Positions 7,335 through 14,521 of a DNA stretch of 16,088 bases are shown here, one piece after another (positions within the stretch are counted from its first letter, which is position 1; each line of letters opens with the position of its first letter). The position numbers and the translations under genes are program-made. This DNA comes from an uncultured Collinsella sp. (GTDB lineage Bacteria; Actinomycetota; Coriobacteriia; Coriobacteriales; Coriobacteriaceae). The notes below the pieces were generated by a model. It searched no databases. It saw only the letters and a program-made list of their open reading frames with translations, and was not told the origin of the DNA. The stretch is from assembly GCA_902495985.1 (NCBI GenBank), contig CABUZF010000008.1, positions 1 through 16,088 on the forward strand, given 5' to 3'.

Positions 7335-8801
7335 TTATTCCACGCGCTCTGACAGTCGATACTTGCGGTTGCGGCTCGTCGCCGGCGCCGTGGGCTCAAG
7401 CTCGCCTTGAGCAATGAGCGCGTTGACGCGCGACCTAACCTGGGAAATTGTAAGCCCCGTGCGTTCTGCCAGCTCACGCGTCCCCAGCTCGCCGTAGTGT
7501 TTGAGTGCCGTCACAATTAAGCCCCCGCCATGATCGACCGGCTCGATCTTTGAACGGTAAAGTACGACCTTGAACCGATCGAGCCCCGGGCAGAACAGGG
7601 GCTCGGCCAGACCATGCGCGCGCATGGCATCGATCATCATCGGGATGCCCGAGCCATTGCCCTCAGCCGGCGAACCTGCGCCATCCGGCAGCGGGACAAT
7701 CGACATGAGTTTCACGAGCGTCGCGTTACGGCATCGGGAGCTGCCGTCAAACAAGTTCTCGCGAGTCTTTCCCCCGTAAAGGCCGCCAGGATTCGTCACC
7801 TCGACACGATTGTCAAAGACGTCGACGGCAATCGATTGTCCACAGAACCGATCCCCGTATTCTCGATGGATTACGGCGTTGGCGATTGCCTCGCGCAGAA
7901 CCTCCTCGGGAATCTCCAGCGAGTCGACACGCGAGACACCTTGGACGGTCGAGGTTCGCCGCAAATTCTTGGCGACGGCCGCGACAGCATCCGAGATCAT
8001 CTCGCCCAACGTTCCCTCACAGATTGTGCGGTCCATGAACCTCAGCGACCCCGCCATGCCCTTCTGAGTTCCCGCATGGACAGCCACGTCAATGAAGAGC
8101 TTGGGATAGAACTGCTGAGGGTAGGTGCCCACAACTAGGAGTCCAGCCTTGGTGACATTGCCCTGGGAATCAAGGATATTTAGGCGCTCCAGCTTCGTTT
8201 GTTTGTCCGGCGCGCCGCGCATTGCCCGGGGCGTCAACGAGAAAGCCCGATCTATCGTACGGTCGACCAGCGTCTCGTCGAGATTGTCCGCGCCCGCACC
8301 CGCCACCGCGTCGCGATCGCTCGGAGTCGCTCGACCGTATGACGCCAATGCGAGCACCTCAGTCGATGAAAGCGGCACATCTTTGTCATCGATGCGCTTG
8401 TAGCTGCCGCCCTGGGCGCCCCGCTCTATGACATAGCAGGGCTTGCTCGACGGATCGAGCTCCTCAATCGTAATGACGAGAACGATGACGCCCTGAAGCT
8501 CCACTCGCTCGATCGTGTATTTAGGCGGATTGGCCAGCTTTCCTCGACCGCCCGCATCACCCATGCCTGACACAAATTGGTTGAGCACTTTCTCGGTCTC
8601 GAAGTTCTCAACCGGGACAAAACCTGCGCGCTCACTCACTCCGAGCACGATGATTCCGCCGGCAGTGTTCGCGAATGCGCTCACCGTTTCCCATACGTCG
8701 CGGGAAAGCGTCGTGGCGCTCTCCTTCACTTCGACGTTAAGATCATCCGAGCCCATACGCCTTAAAGACTCAAGCAGACCGGTCAGCTCGTTTTCGTTCA
8801 T
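7335..8801 (-). CDS. AlbA_2 / GHKL ATPase / winged-helix transcriptional regulator-like protein
   Basis: A 488-residue protein in three parts. Residues about 18-150 form an AlbA_2 (Schlafen AAA-4-type) domain: LNVEVKES, VSAFANTAGGIIVLGV, and GSYKRIDDKDVPLS. Residues about 298-395 form the GHKL-type ATP-binding domain (HATPase_c_4): an EAIANAVIHREY N-box, a VEVTNPGGL strand and turn, and GNGSGIPMM. Residues about 425-485 are a winged helix (TRELAERTGLTISQVRSRVN). Such proteins are often labelled RecG-like, but there is no helicase. They are thought to act as ATP-linked DNA-binding regulators. The ATG at 8801 follows AAAGGA with 7-base spacing; a GTG two codons earlier fits less well. The upstream region holds a dense set of TATCTCTC/GAGAGATA motifs, which suggests autoregulation. 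Confidence 0.85.
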   Translation of the reverse strand: MNENELTGLLESLRRMGSDDLNVEVKESATTLSRDVWETVSAFANTAGGIIVLGVSERAGFVPVENFETEKVLNQFVSGMGDAGGRGKLANPPKYTIERVELQGVIVLVITIEELDPSSKPCYVIERGAQGGSYKRIDDKDVPLSSTEVLALASYGRATPSDRDAVAGAGADNLDETLVDRTIDRAFSLTPRAMRGAPDKQTKLERLNILDSQGNVTKAGLLVVGTYPQQFYPKLFIDVAVHAGTQKGMAGSLRFMDRTICEGTLGEMISDAVAAVAKNLRRTSTVQGVSRVDSLEIPEEVLREAIANAVIHREYGDRFCGQSIAVDVFDNRVEVTNPGGLYGGKTRENLFDGSSRCRNATLVKLMSIVPLPDGAGSPAEGNGSGIPMMIDAMRAHGLAEPLFCPGLDRFKVVLYRSKIEPVDHGGGLIVTALKHYGELGTRELAERTGLTISQVRSRVNALIAQGELEPTAPATSRNRKYRLSERVE

Positions 8802-8854
8802 CTGCACGTCCTTTCGCTCGGTCCTGCGGAGAATGCCGCGGATAGATTTCCCTC

Positions 8855-8932
8855 GTCTCTCAGTTATCTCTCGTAATTATCTCTCATTTATCTCTCTATC
8901 TCTCGGCTTAGAGATAAGAGATAGATAGAGAT
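8855..8932. promoter_or_regulatory. TATCTCTC/GAGAGATA cluster proximal to the AlbA_2 gene
   Basis: Four exact ATCTCTC heptamers lie at 8866-8872, 8879-8885, 8890-8896 and 8898-8904, with a related GTCTCTC at 8855-8861. After a 6-base centre they are followed by reverse copies, AGAGATA at 8910-8916 and 8917-8923, and AGAGAT at 8927-8932. TATCTCT (8897-8903) and AGAGATA (8910-8916) form a perfect dyad that extends outward with one bulge. The block lies 54-131 bases upstream of the AlbA_2 start codon, where the promoter is expected. It looks like an operator array; the binder is inferred to be the adjacent regulator. Confidence 0.6.
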
Positions 8933-8979
8933 GGAATGTCTACCATTTGCTTCATTTATACATATTTTTGCTGGTAGAA

Positions 8980-9008
8980 CAATCGGTATTGAGACAATAC
9001 CATGATTG
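8980..9008. promoter_or_regulatory. Symmetric dyad, candidate operator
   Basis: GGTATTG (8985-8991) and CAATACC (8995-9001) are perfect inverted copies around a 3-base centre. Outer CAAT (8980-8983) and ATTG (9005-9008) extend the symmetry. It lies midway between the two TATCTCTC clusters. The short centre suits a dimeric regulator better than an RNA hairpin. Confidence 0.4.
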
Positions 9009-9023
9009 CCTGTCTCTTTGCTG

Positions 9024-9097
9024 CTCAGTTATCTCTCATATTTTTCTCTCATCTTCCTGTCATCTCTCATATTAGAGACGAATGAGGGACGAGAGAT
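9024..9097. promoter_or_regulatory. Second TATCTCTC cluster, distal to the AlbA_2 gene
   Basis: ATCTCTC recurs at 9031-9037 and 9062-9068, with TTCTCTC at 9044-9050 and the reverse form GAGAGAT at 9091-9097. The 14 bases CTCAGTTATCTCTC at 9024-9037 are an exact direct copy of 8859-8872, 165 bases away. The two clusters bracket the GGTATTG/CAATACC dyad, an arrangement compatible with a looped repression complex. Confidence 0.5.
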
Positions 9098-9108
9098 ACG
9101 CGAGTGAT

Positions 9109-9291
9109 GGACGAGCGAGGATTTTCGGACGGTCGGATATCGAGAGTGGATATTTGGACGGTTTTTGGGGCTTTTGCGGCAAATTCCGTCCAAATATCCA
9201 CTCTCGTTCGATAGGTATCCGGAAATCCTCGCTCGTCCGTCCGAATATCCACTCTCGTTTGGCGAGTGTCCAATTTTCCACGCTCGTGCGG
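9109..9291. repeat. Fold-back array of TCCACKCTC motifs, copy 1
   Basis: Two reverse cores (GAGCGAGGA at 9113, GAGAGTGGA at 9142) are followed by four forward cores (TCCACTCTC at 9197, TCCTCGCTC at 9226, TCCACTCTC at 9248, TCCACGCTC at 9277). Start-to-start distances are 29, 55, 29, 22 and 29. Arms 9141-9161 and 9186-9206 are a perfect 21-base inverted repeat around a 24-base loop, and outer arms 9109-9128 and 9219-9238 match at 19 of 20 positions. The forward part reads as four degenerate tandem units of 24-27 bases (9188, 9215, 9239 and 9266), each roughly GTCC, then AAT, TCCAC and CTCGT. There is no gene here. A second copy lies at 15264-15384. Confidence 0.8.
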
Positions 9292-9364
9292 CGGGCACGC
9301 GAGCCCTTCGCCCAATCCGCTGGCATCGTCTCCAGTTCGCCGCAGGGTCGCGGCCCCATATGGG

Positions 9365-9406
9365 TATACTCTCGAGGATTCGACTCGATTCGCCCCCGCT
9401 GGGGCG
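9365..9406 (+). promoter_or_regulatory. Possible -10 box and leader hairpin of the M16C peptidase gene
   Basis: TATACT at 9365-9370 is a good -10 box, but no clear -35 is seen 16-18 bases upstream. In the implied leader, CGCCCC (9391-9396) and GGGGCG (9401-9406) form a tight stem with a 4-base loop that ends two bases before the AAAGGAG ribosome site (9409-9415). The stem could affect ribosome access. Confidence 0.4.
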
Positions 9407-9422
9407 TCAAAGGAGACTGCAT

Positions 9423-12400
9423 ATGCCCACCACCTCAACCGACCCGCGCGCCGCAGCCGCTGCACTGCTGGTGCCCGGCACTACCTGCCACGGCTTTGCC
9501 GTCGAGCGCCGCGAGACCGTGCCCGAGCTCGACTCGGACGCTTACGTGCTGCGACACACTGCCTCGGGCGCTCGTCTGCTGTACCTGGCGTGCGACGACG
9601 AAAACAAGGCCTTTGCCATTGGCTTTAAGACGCCGCCGGCCGATTCCACCGGCGTGTTCCATATTCTTGAGCACTCGGTGCTGTGCGGATCGGCCAAGTT
9701 TCCCGTCAAGGAGCCGTTTGTCGACCTGATCAAGAGCTCCATGCAGACGTTCCTCAACGCCATGACCTACCCCGACAAGACCATCTACCCCGTTGCCACC
9801 ACCAACGAGCAGGACCTGTACAACCTGATGGACGTGTACCTGGACGCGGTGTTCAACCCGGCCATCTATACCAAGCCCACCATTTTTGAGCAGGAGGGCT
9901 GGCACTACGAGCTGGATCTGCCAGAGAGCGCCGAGGGCGAGGGCGACAGCAGCGCCGCGAGCCTGCACGAGGGCACGCTGCGTTATAACGGCGTGGTGTT
10001 CAACGAGATGAAGGGCGCGCTGTCCGATCCCATGAGCGTGCTGGATGACGCCGTCAACGCCGCGCTCTATCCCGACACCGCCTATGCGCACGAGAGCGGC
10101 GGCGACCCGCGCGCGATTCCCGCGCTCACCTACGAGCAGTTCCTGGACACGCACGCGCGACACTACAATCCCTCCAACTCCTACATCACGCTCTACGGCG
10201 ACCTGGACGTGGACCGCGCACTGGCCTTTTTGGACGAGCGCTATCTGTCGCAGCCGAGTGCCGCGAGCCGCCGCATGGACGCTGCCGTTGCCGCCGGCGA
10301 GGACCCGTCCACGCTGGCGCCCAATCCGTTGGACGCGCAGGCGCCCGTGACCTGCGAGTACAAGCGCATCGAGATGGCCACCACACCCGAGAACGCCCTG
10401 GTGGGCCTGGGCCTTGTGCTGGGCAGCGCGCTCGACCGCAAGCGCACGATCGCGGCGGATATCCTGTTCGAGGCGCTGCTGGGCTCCAACGAAGCGCCGG
10501 TTAAGAAGGCCATTCTGGCCGCCGGCCTGGGCGGCAACGTGGTGAGCTACACCGCGGCCGAGAGCCTGCAGCCCTACGAGCTCATCATGCTGCAAAACGC
10601 ACAGCCCGGTGTGGCGCGCGAGCTGCGTCGCGTGTTCCAGGACGCCTGCCGCGACCTGTGCGAGCACGGAGTTCCGCGCGAGCGTCTGGAAGCCATCATC
10701 AGCAGCAACGAGTACGACCTGCGCCAGCGTGACTATGGCATCGCCGACGGCGTGGCCATTGCGTGCGACGCGCTGAGCACCTGGCTCTACGATGACGACG
10801 CCGCGACGCTGGCGCTCAAGTACGGCCCGGTGTACGAGGAGCTGCGTAGCGAGCTGGACGGCAGCTATTTTGAGGACCTGCTGCGCGAGCTGGTGCTGGA
10901 AAACGACCACATGGCACTGGTCGAGCTGGTGCCGGTGGACGCCGCCGAGGGTTCGGAGGGTGCCGAGGCCGCCGAGCTGGCAGCCAAGCGCGATGCCATG
11001 ACCGATGCCGAGCTGACCGACGTGGTCGAGCGCACGGCCGCGCTGCGTGCCGCGCAGGAGGCGGAAGACACACCCGAGGCCAAGGCCACGCTGCCGCGCC
11101 TGCGCGTGTCCGACATTGGCGAGGCGCGCCCCGAGCCGCCACTGATCGTGGACACGACCGTGCCCATCCCCTGCCTGCGCCACGGCATCCCCACCAACCG
11201 TCTGGCCTACGCCATGCAGTATTTCGACCTGAGCTGCGTCGCGTTTGAGGACCTGCCCTATGTGACGCTACTCTGCCGCCTGTTTAAGCAGCTGCCCACG
11301 CGCGAGCACTCGGCCGAGGAACTCGACAACTTGCTCACTGGCAAGCTCGGCTTTTTGAGCTTTACGACCGAAGTCATGACGCAGCCCGAAGTGGACGGCG
11401 TGCGCCCCTACCTGCTGGTGAGCGCCGGCGCTCTGTCCGAGAAGATCGACGCGCTGGCGAGTCTGCCGCGCGAGGTATGGTCGAGCACGCTTTTGGCAGA
11501 CGCCGACGCCGACCGCGTGCGCGACGTGCTCACGCAGATTCGCATTGGGCTTGAGCAGGGCTTTATCAACAACGGCCACTCGGCGGCGCTCGGTCGCGCG
11601 ATGAGCTACAGCTCGCCTTCGGCCGTGGTACGCGAGCAGCTCTCGGGCGTAGACTTCTACCTGTTCCTGCGCGATTTGCTCGACCACTTTGACGAGCGCC
11701 TGGACGACCTGCGCGCGAAGCTTGCCGAGCTGGCGGGCCGCATCTTTGTGGCCGACGGCTGCCTGGCGAGCTTTACCGGCAGCGATGAGGACTTTAACGC
11801 GTACTGGGCCGCCGCGGGCGACTTGGGGCTGGGTGCGGGCGATGGTGCCGATACCGGCCGCGACGCTCTCGTGGTGCCGACGCCGCGCGACCGCCACGAG
11901 GCTTTCGTCATCCCCAGCGATATCTGCTTTGCGGCAAGCGCGTGCGACCCGCGTCGCCTGGGCATCGACGTGACGGGCGCCTGGGCCGTGGCTGCCAACG
12001 CGCTCTCCTACGATTACCTGTGGAACGAGATTCGCGTGAAGGGCGGCGCGTACGGCTGCGGATTCCGCGCAGCCGGCGAGCGCCAGGCGGCGTTCTACAC
12101 CTACCGCGACCCGGCAATCGACCCCTCGATTGAGCGCGTGGTGCGCGCAGGTGAATGGCTCGGCAGCTTTGAGCCCGACGAGGCCGCCTTTGAGGGCTTT
12201 ATCGTGAGCTGCGTGAGCGGCATGGACGCGCCGGTGAAGCCGTACGCGCTCACCAAGCGCCGCAACACGACCTACCTGGCCGGGCTCGATCCACATGCAC
12301 GCGAGGAGCGCCGCGCCCAGATGCTCGCCGCCACGCCCGGTAAGCTGCGCTCGCTCGGCGCCGACGTGACGCGCATCGCAGCCGAGTCGCCCACCTGCGT

Positions 12401-12467
12401 CTTTGGCGGACGCGACGTCATCGCCAAGAGCAACGCCGGCTTCAACGTAGTCGACCTGCTGGGCTAA
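9423..12467 (+). CDS. M16C-family zinc metallopeptidase (presequence protease-like)
   Basis: A 1014-residue protein, the usual length for M16C (PreP/insulinase-like) enzymes, which enclose and degrade unfolded peptides in a two-half clamshell. The inverted zinc motif HxxEH is HILEH at residues 80-84 (within FHILEHSVLCGS), and VVFNEMKG near 192-198 supplies the third ligand, Glu195. FVDLIKSSMQTFLNAMTYPDKTIYPVA (about 99-125) is typical of the M16C group. The C-terminal half holds DYLWNEIRVKGGAYGCGF (about 863-882), the Arg/Tyr substrate-binding segment of the family. No signal peptide or membrane segment is visible, so a cytoplasmic role in peptide turnover is likely. The ATG at 9423 is chosen because AAAGGAG lies 7 bases upstream; the frame stays open back to 9165 through repeat DNA, which is not expected to be coding. 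It appears to be a single-gene unit. Confidence 0.93.
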   Translation: MPTTSTDPRAAAAALLVPGTTCHGFAVERRETVPELDSDAYVLRHTASGARLLYLACDDENKAFAIGFKTPPADSTGVFHILEHSVLCGSAKFPVKEPFVDLIKSSMQTFLNAMTYPDKTIYPVATTNEQDLYNLMDVYLDAVFNPAIYTKPTIFEQEGWHYELDLPESAEGEGDSSAASLHEGTLRYNGVVFNEMKGALSDPMSVLDDAVNAALYPDTAYAHESGGDPRAIPALTYEQFLDTHARHYNPSNSYITLYGDLDVDRALAFLDERYLSQPSAASRRMDAAVAAGEDPSTLAPNPLDAQAPVTCEYKRIEMATTPENALVGLGLVLGSALDRKRTIAADILFEALLGSNEAPVKKAILAAGLGGNVVSYTAAESLQPYELIMLQNAQPGVARELRRVFQDACRDLCEHGVPRERLEAIISSNEYDLRQRDYGIADGVAIACDALSTWLYDDDAATLALKYGPVYEELRSELDGSYFEDLLRELVLENDHMALVELVPVDAAEGSEGAEAAELAAKRDAMTDAELTDVVERTAALRAAQEAEDTPEAKATLPRLRVSDIGEARPEPPLIVDTTVPIPCLRHGIPTNRLAYAMQYFDLSCVAFEDLPYVTLLCRLFKQLPTREHSAEELDNLLTGKLGFLSFTTEVMTQPEVDGVRPYLLVSAGALSEKIDALASLPREVWSSTLLADADADRVRDVLTQIRIGLEQGFINNGHSAALGRAMSYSSPSAVVREQLSGVDFYLFLRDLLDHFDERLDDLRAKLAELAGRIFVADGCLASFTGSDEDFNAYWAAAGDLGLGAGDGADTGRDALVVPTPRDRHEAFVIPSDICFAASACDPRRLGIDVTGAWAVAANALSYDYLWNEIRVKGGAYGCGFRAAGERQAAFYTYRDPAIDPSIERVVRAGEWLGSFEPDEAAFEGFIVSCVSGMDAPVKPYALTKRRNTTYLAGLDPHAREERRAQMLAATPGKLRSLGADVTRIAAESPTCVFGGRDVIAKSNAGFNVVDLLG

Positions 12468-12473
12468 GGCACC

Positions 12474-12518
12474 AAGGTAGATTTTTGAGACATGCCCGAG
12501 AATCTACCTTTTCTTTTG
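12474..12518 (+). terminator. Terminator-like hairpin after the M16C peptidase gene
   Basis: AAGGTAGATT (12474-12483) and AATCTACCTT (12501-12510) form a perfect 10-base-pair stem around a 17-base loop, followed by TTCTTTTG. It starts 7 bases after the stop codon. The long loop and perfect A/T-rich arms also resemble the REP-like elements next to it, so it may be a repeat serving as a terminator. Confidence 0.65.
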
Positions 12519-12556
12519 CCGCTGCTTGGGCGGGGCAGCTCAGCCCGTCCCACCAG

Positions 12557-12616
12557 TTTGTCTAAATCTGTAACATCTAGGCGGCAATATTAGCTCCAGA
12601 TGTTACAAATCGAGAC
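12557..12616. repeat. TGTAACATCT hairpin, copy 1
   Basis: The left arm from 12557 (TTTGTCT, then AATCTGTAACATCTAG) pairs with a right arm ending in CGAGAC at 12616. The inner TGTAACATCT (12569-12578) and AGATGTTACA (12598-12607) are perfect, and the outer GTCT/AGAC pair across a few mismatches. The left arm is repeated almost unchanged 81 bases downstream in copy 2. Confidence 0.7.
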
Positions 12617-12637
12617 GTTTTCGGATGACGCCGGCCC

Positions 12638-12700
12638 TTTGTCTCAATCTGTAACATCTAGGTCCATTTATGCCGAGTTACTGTTATAGATCGAGACAAA
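12638..12700. repeat. TGTAACATCT hairpin, copy 2
   Basis: The left arm 12638-12656 pairs with 12682-12700 at 17 of 19 positions (TTTGTCTC with GAGACAAA at the base). The left arm differs from that of copy 1 at one position over 25 bases, whereas the loop sequences are unrelated. Conserved arms with variable loops suggest a family of mobile or structured elements rather than a simple local duplication. Confidence 0.7.
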
Positions 12701-12727
12701 CCGCCGCAGATGCCCGCCCTTCAGCAA

Positions 12728-12766
12728 AAACCACCACAAAGGGGCCAGGCACCTTTGTGGTGGTTT
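12728..12766. repeat. REP-like hairpin CCACCACAAAGG, copy A
   Basis: Perfect 15-base arms (12728-12742 and 12752-12766) flank the 9-base loop GGCCAGGCA. It ends 11 bases from the stop codon of the mosaic zinc-ribbon gene and may terminate that transcript. A variant with CCGCC arms lies at 14522-14556; both share AGGCACCTTTGTGG. Confidence 0.8.
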
Positions 12767-12776
12767 AGGTCGGACG

Positions 12777-14432
12777 TTACTTGTGGAAGGGATCGAGCGT
12801 CGCCTTTAGAGGGTCGAGTCGATACAGGCTCACAAAGCGCTCCTTGCGGGACGAAGACGTGTTGACCCAGCTGCCGTTGCAGACGTCGTACTTCGAATCC
12901 AGGCGAATCCACTCCTCCGGTTTATTCTTCTCGCTCTTATTACAGAAGTAACGCTGGTACTCGACCTCGTGCTCAAACTCAAACTCGTCGTCCGAATCAC
13001 CATCGGCGTACTCGTCGACCGCCGTCAGATTGCCGTGCTCGTCGTAATAGAACTCCGCATACCCGTCGCGCATGGAATCAATCCGGTCGAGCTTGCCGCC
13101 ACTGTACGAGTAATTAACCGTGGAAAACGAACTCAGTGAACCGTAATCGTTGCCGTGAGTGTCATAGGCCACGGGCGAGATGCGCGAAATGTTTCCGTCC
13201 TTGTCGTACTCGTAGTTGAGCGTGAGCGTCCACCTCGTGCCCACGGTGTCACCCTGGCAGTCCGTCGTAAAGGACGTCACGCGGCCGCTGTCATATCCGT
13301 ACGAATAGACGACCGTGCGAGGATTACCTGGGTTGACCTCGGTATCGGACACCAGGTTACCGCCCTCGTAGACATACGTACTCGAGCTCTCGCCGTAGCC
13401 CGCATTGGTCGTCTTGTTGACCAGGTTGCCGTCGGCATCGTAGGCGAACGTTGTGGAGGTCGATGCGTCACCAATGGCGGCGTCGCAATCGATACGCGTC
13501 AGGTTTCCGTCGGCGTCGTACGTGAACATGTTTTCATCTTCGTAGTCACCCGAGCGAACTTCCGCTATTTCCGAAATGCGATGCGACTCGTCGTGCTCGA
13601 CGTCGTAGCCCATGCCACCACCCTGTTTGAGGCTGCTCGTATACCCCGTAACGTAGCCGTCCTCGTCGCGCTCAATCTCATACGTGCTGCCGTGCACACC
13701 GTCCTCGTCGGTACCCTCGTAGTACACCGGTAGCCACAACTCCTCGAGCTGCGTGTCCTTAATGCCGCTAACCTTCGTATCCTGCGGCAGTGCCAACGTG
13801 GCGAGCTTCTTTTTGCCCGAAAGATCGACGCTTTTGAGCTCCCCGGCATTTGAAAGGTCGAGCTTCTCGATGTTGTCGCAACCGTCCAGGTTAACGACGG
13901 TGACGTTGCTCGCCGAGTTAAGCTCGACAGTCTTAAGGTCGCCACAGCCCGAAAGGTCCAGGTTGACGAGCTTGTCGTCGCTGGACTCCACTGTAACGAT
14001 ATTGGGGAATGTCTTGCCCAAGCCCTGCGTCGACGTAACGCCATCCAGCTCGACCGATGCAACCGCTTTGGCCTCGTCGTGCGAGATACGGCCGTCGCCA
14101 TTGGTGTCGTACTTGGTCGAAACAAGCGTGCGCATGCCGCTATCCGGAAAGGTCTTCTCGTCGATAGGCGTGGTCGCGATCTGCGTAAAGTAGGACAACG
14201 CACCGCCGCCGATGCCCGCCACCACGACAAGTGCCGCAGCGAGGGCGATGAGGGGCTTTTTGGAACGCTTGCGCGGCGTGGGCTGTTGCACGGGCACGTA
14301 TTGCCCAGAAGCGGGCGCGGCAGGCTGGGGGTGCTGCGTGGCCGCGACCTGGTCGGGTGCTACGGGCGCGCCGCATACGGGGCAAAAGAGGGCCTCGTCG
14401 ACAAGTGGCGTACCACACGAGCGACAAAACAT
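12777..14432 (-). CDS. Mosaic membrane protein: zinc ribbon, EF-hand, leucine-rich and YD repeats
   Basis: A 551-residue protein with clear modules in order. Residues 3-20 are a zinc ribbon (CRSC, CPVC), expected in the cytoplasm. A Pro/Gln-rich linker leads to a basic RKRSKK stop and one transmembrane helix at about 59-82, so the rest is outside. Residues 109-120 (DTNGDGRISHDE) are a complete EF-hand/dockerin-type calcium loop. Residues about 155-217 are five short leucine-rich strands (LVNLDLSGC, TVVNLDGC, EKLDLSNAG, SVDLSGKKK). Residues about 255-475 hold at least four YD/RHS-like units (FTYDADGNLTRI, FAYDADGNLVNK, YEYDKDGNISRI, YYDEHGNLTAV). The ATG at 14432 follows AAAGGAG; the open frame extends much further upstream through repeat DNA. 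A surface adhesive or sensing role is inferred. The gene is divergent from the cyclo-ligase gene. Confidence 0.85.
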   Translation of the reverse strand: MFCRSCGTPLVDEALFCPVCGAPVAPDQVAATQHPQPAAPASGQYVPVQQPTPRKRSKKPLIALAAALVVVAGIGGGALSYFTQIATTPIDEKTFPDSGMRTLVSTKYDTNGDGRISHDEAKAVASVELDGVTSTQGLGKTFPNIVTVESSDDKLVNLDLSGCGDLKTVELNSASNVTVVNLDGCDNIEKLDLSNAGELKSVDLSGKKKLATLALPQDTKVSGIKDTQLEELWLPVYYEGTDEDGVHGSTYEIERDEDGYVTGYTSSLKQGGGMGYDVEHDESHRISEIAEVRSGDYEDENMFTYDADGNLTRIDCDAAIGDASTSTTFAYDADGNLVNKTTNAGYGESSSTYVYEGGNLVSDTEVNPGNPRTVVYSYGYDSGRVTSFTTDCQGDTVGTRWTLTLNYEYDKDGNISRISPVAYDTHGNDYGSLSSFSTVNYSYSGGKLDRIDSMRDGYAEFYYDEHGNLTAVDEYADGDSDDEFEFEHEVEYQRYFCNKSEKNKPEEWIRLDSKYDVCNGSWVNTSSSRKERFVSLYRLDPLKATLDPFHK

Positions 14433-14490
14433 GGCGGGCTCCTTTCGGTTCATTTCTTCCACCATGAAGGTAAACCCAAAGCCGCAGCCC

Positions 14491-14504
14491 TTGTTGCGCA
14501 ACAA
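14491..14504. promoter_or_regulatory. Perfect 14-base palindrome, candidate operator
   Basis: TTGTTGCGCAACAA is its own reverse complement. It lies 59 bases upstream of the mosaic zinc-ribbon gene and 139 bases upstream of the cyclo-ligase gene, in their shared divergent region. It fits the size of a dimeric regulator site; nothing in the window identifies the binder. Confidence 0.4.
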
Positions 14505-14521
14505 AGCCAAGTGGGAGCCAA

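Noticed and set aside
9002..9085. A 27-residue open frame starting at the ATG next to the GGTATTG dyad
   Set aside because: There is no ribosome site, it runs through the TATCTCTC cluster, and its composition follows the repeat. It is not supported as a gene.
9109..9291. The array as a CRISPR
   Set aside because: Units are degenerate, only 24-27 bases, without unique spacers, some are inverted, and no cas gene is present.
9165..9422. An 86-codon upstream extension of the M16C reading frame
   Set aside because: It would translate the repeat array and the leader. The ATG at 9423 has an AAAGGAG site and starts where family homology is expected.
9435..12296. Long minus-strand open frames (582 and 342 codons) opposite the M16C peptidase gene
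   Set aside because: Their translations are rich in Arg, His, Gln, Val and Gly with no domain, and the plus-strand frame has clear catalytic motifs throughout. They are antisense shadows.
12468..12776. The hairpin-rich gap as an insertion sequence remnant
   Set aside because: No fragment of a transposase frame or matching terminal inverted repeats with target duplication could be found; the elements are better described as separate short palindromes.
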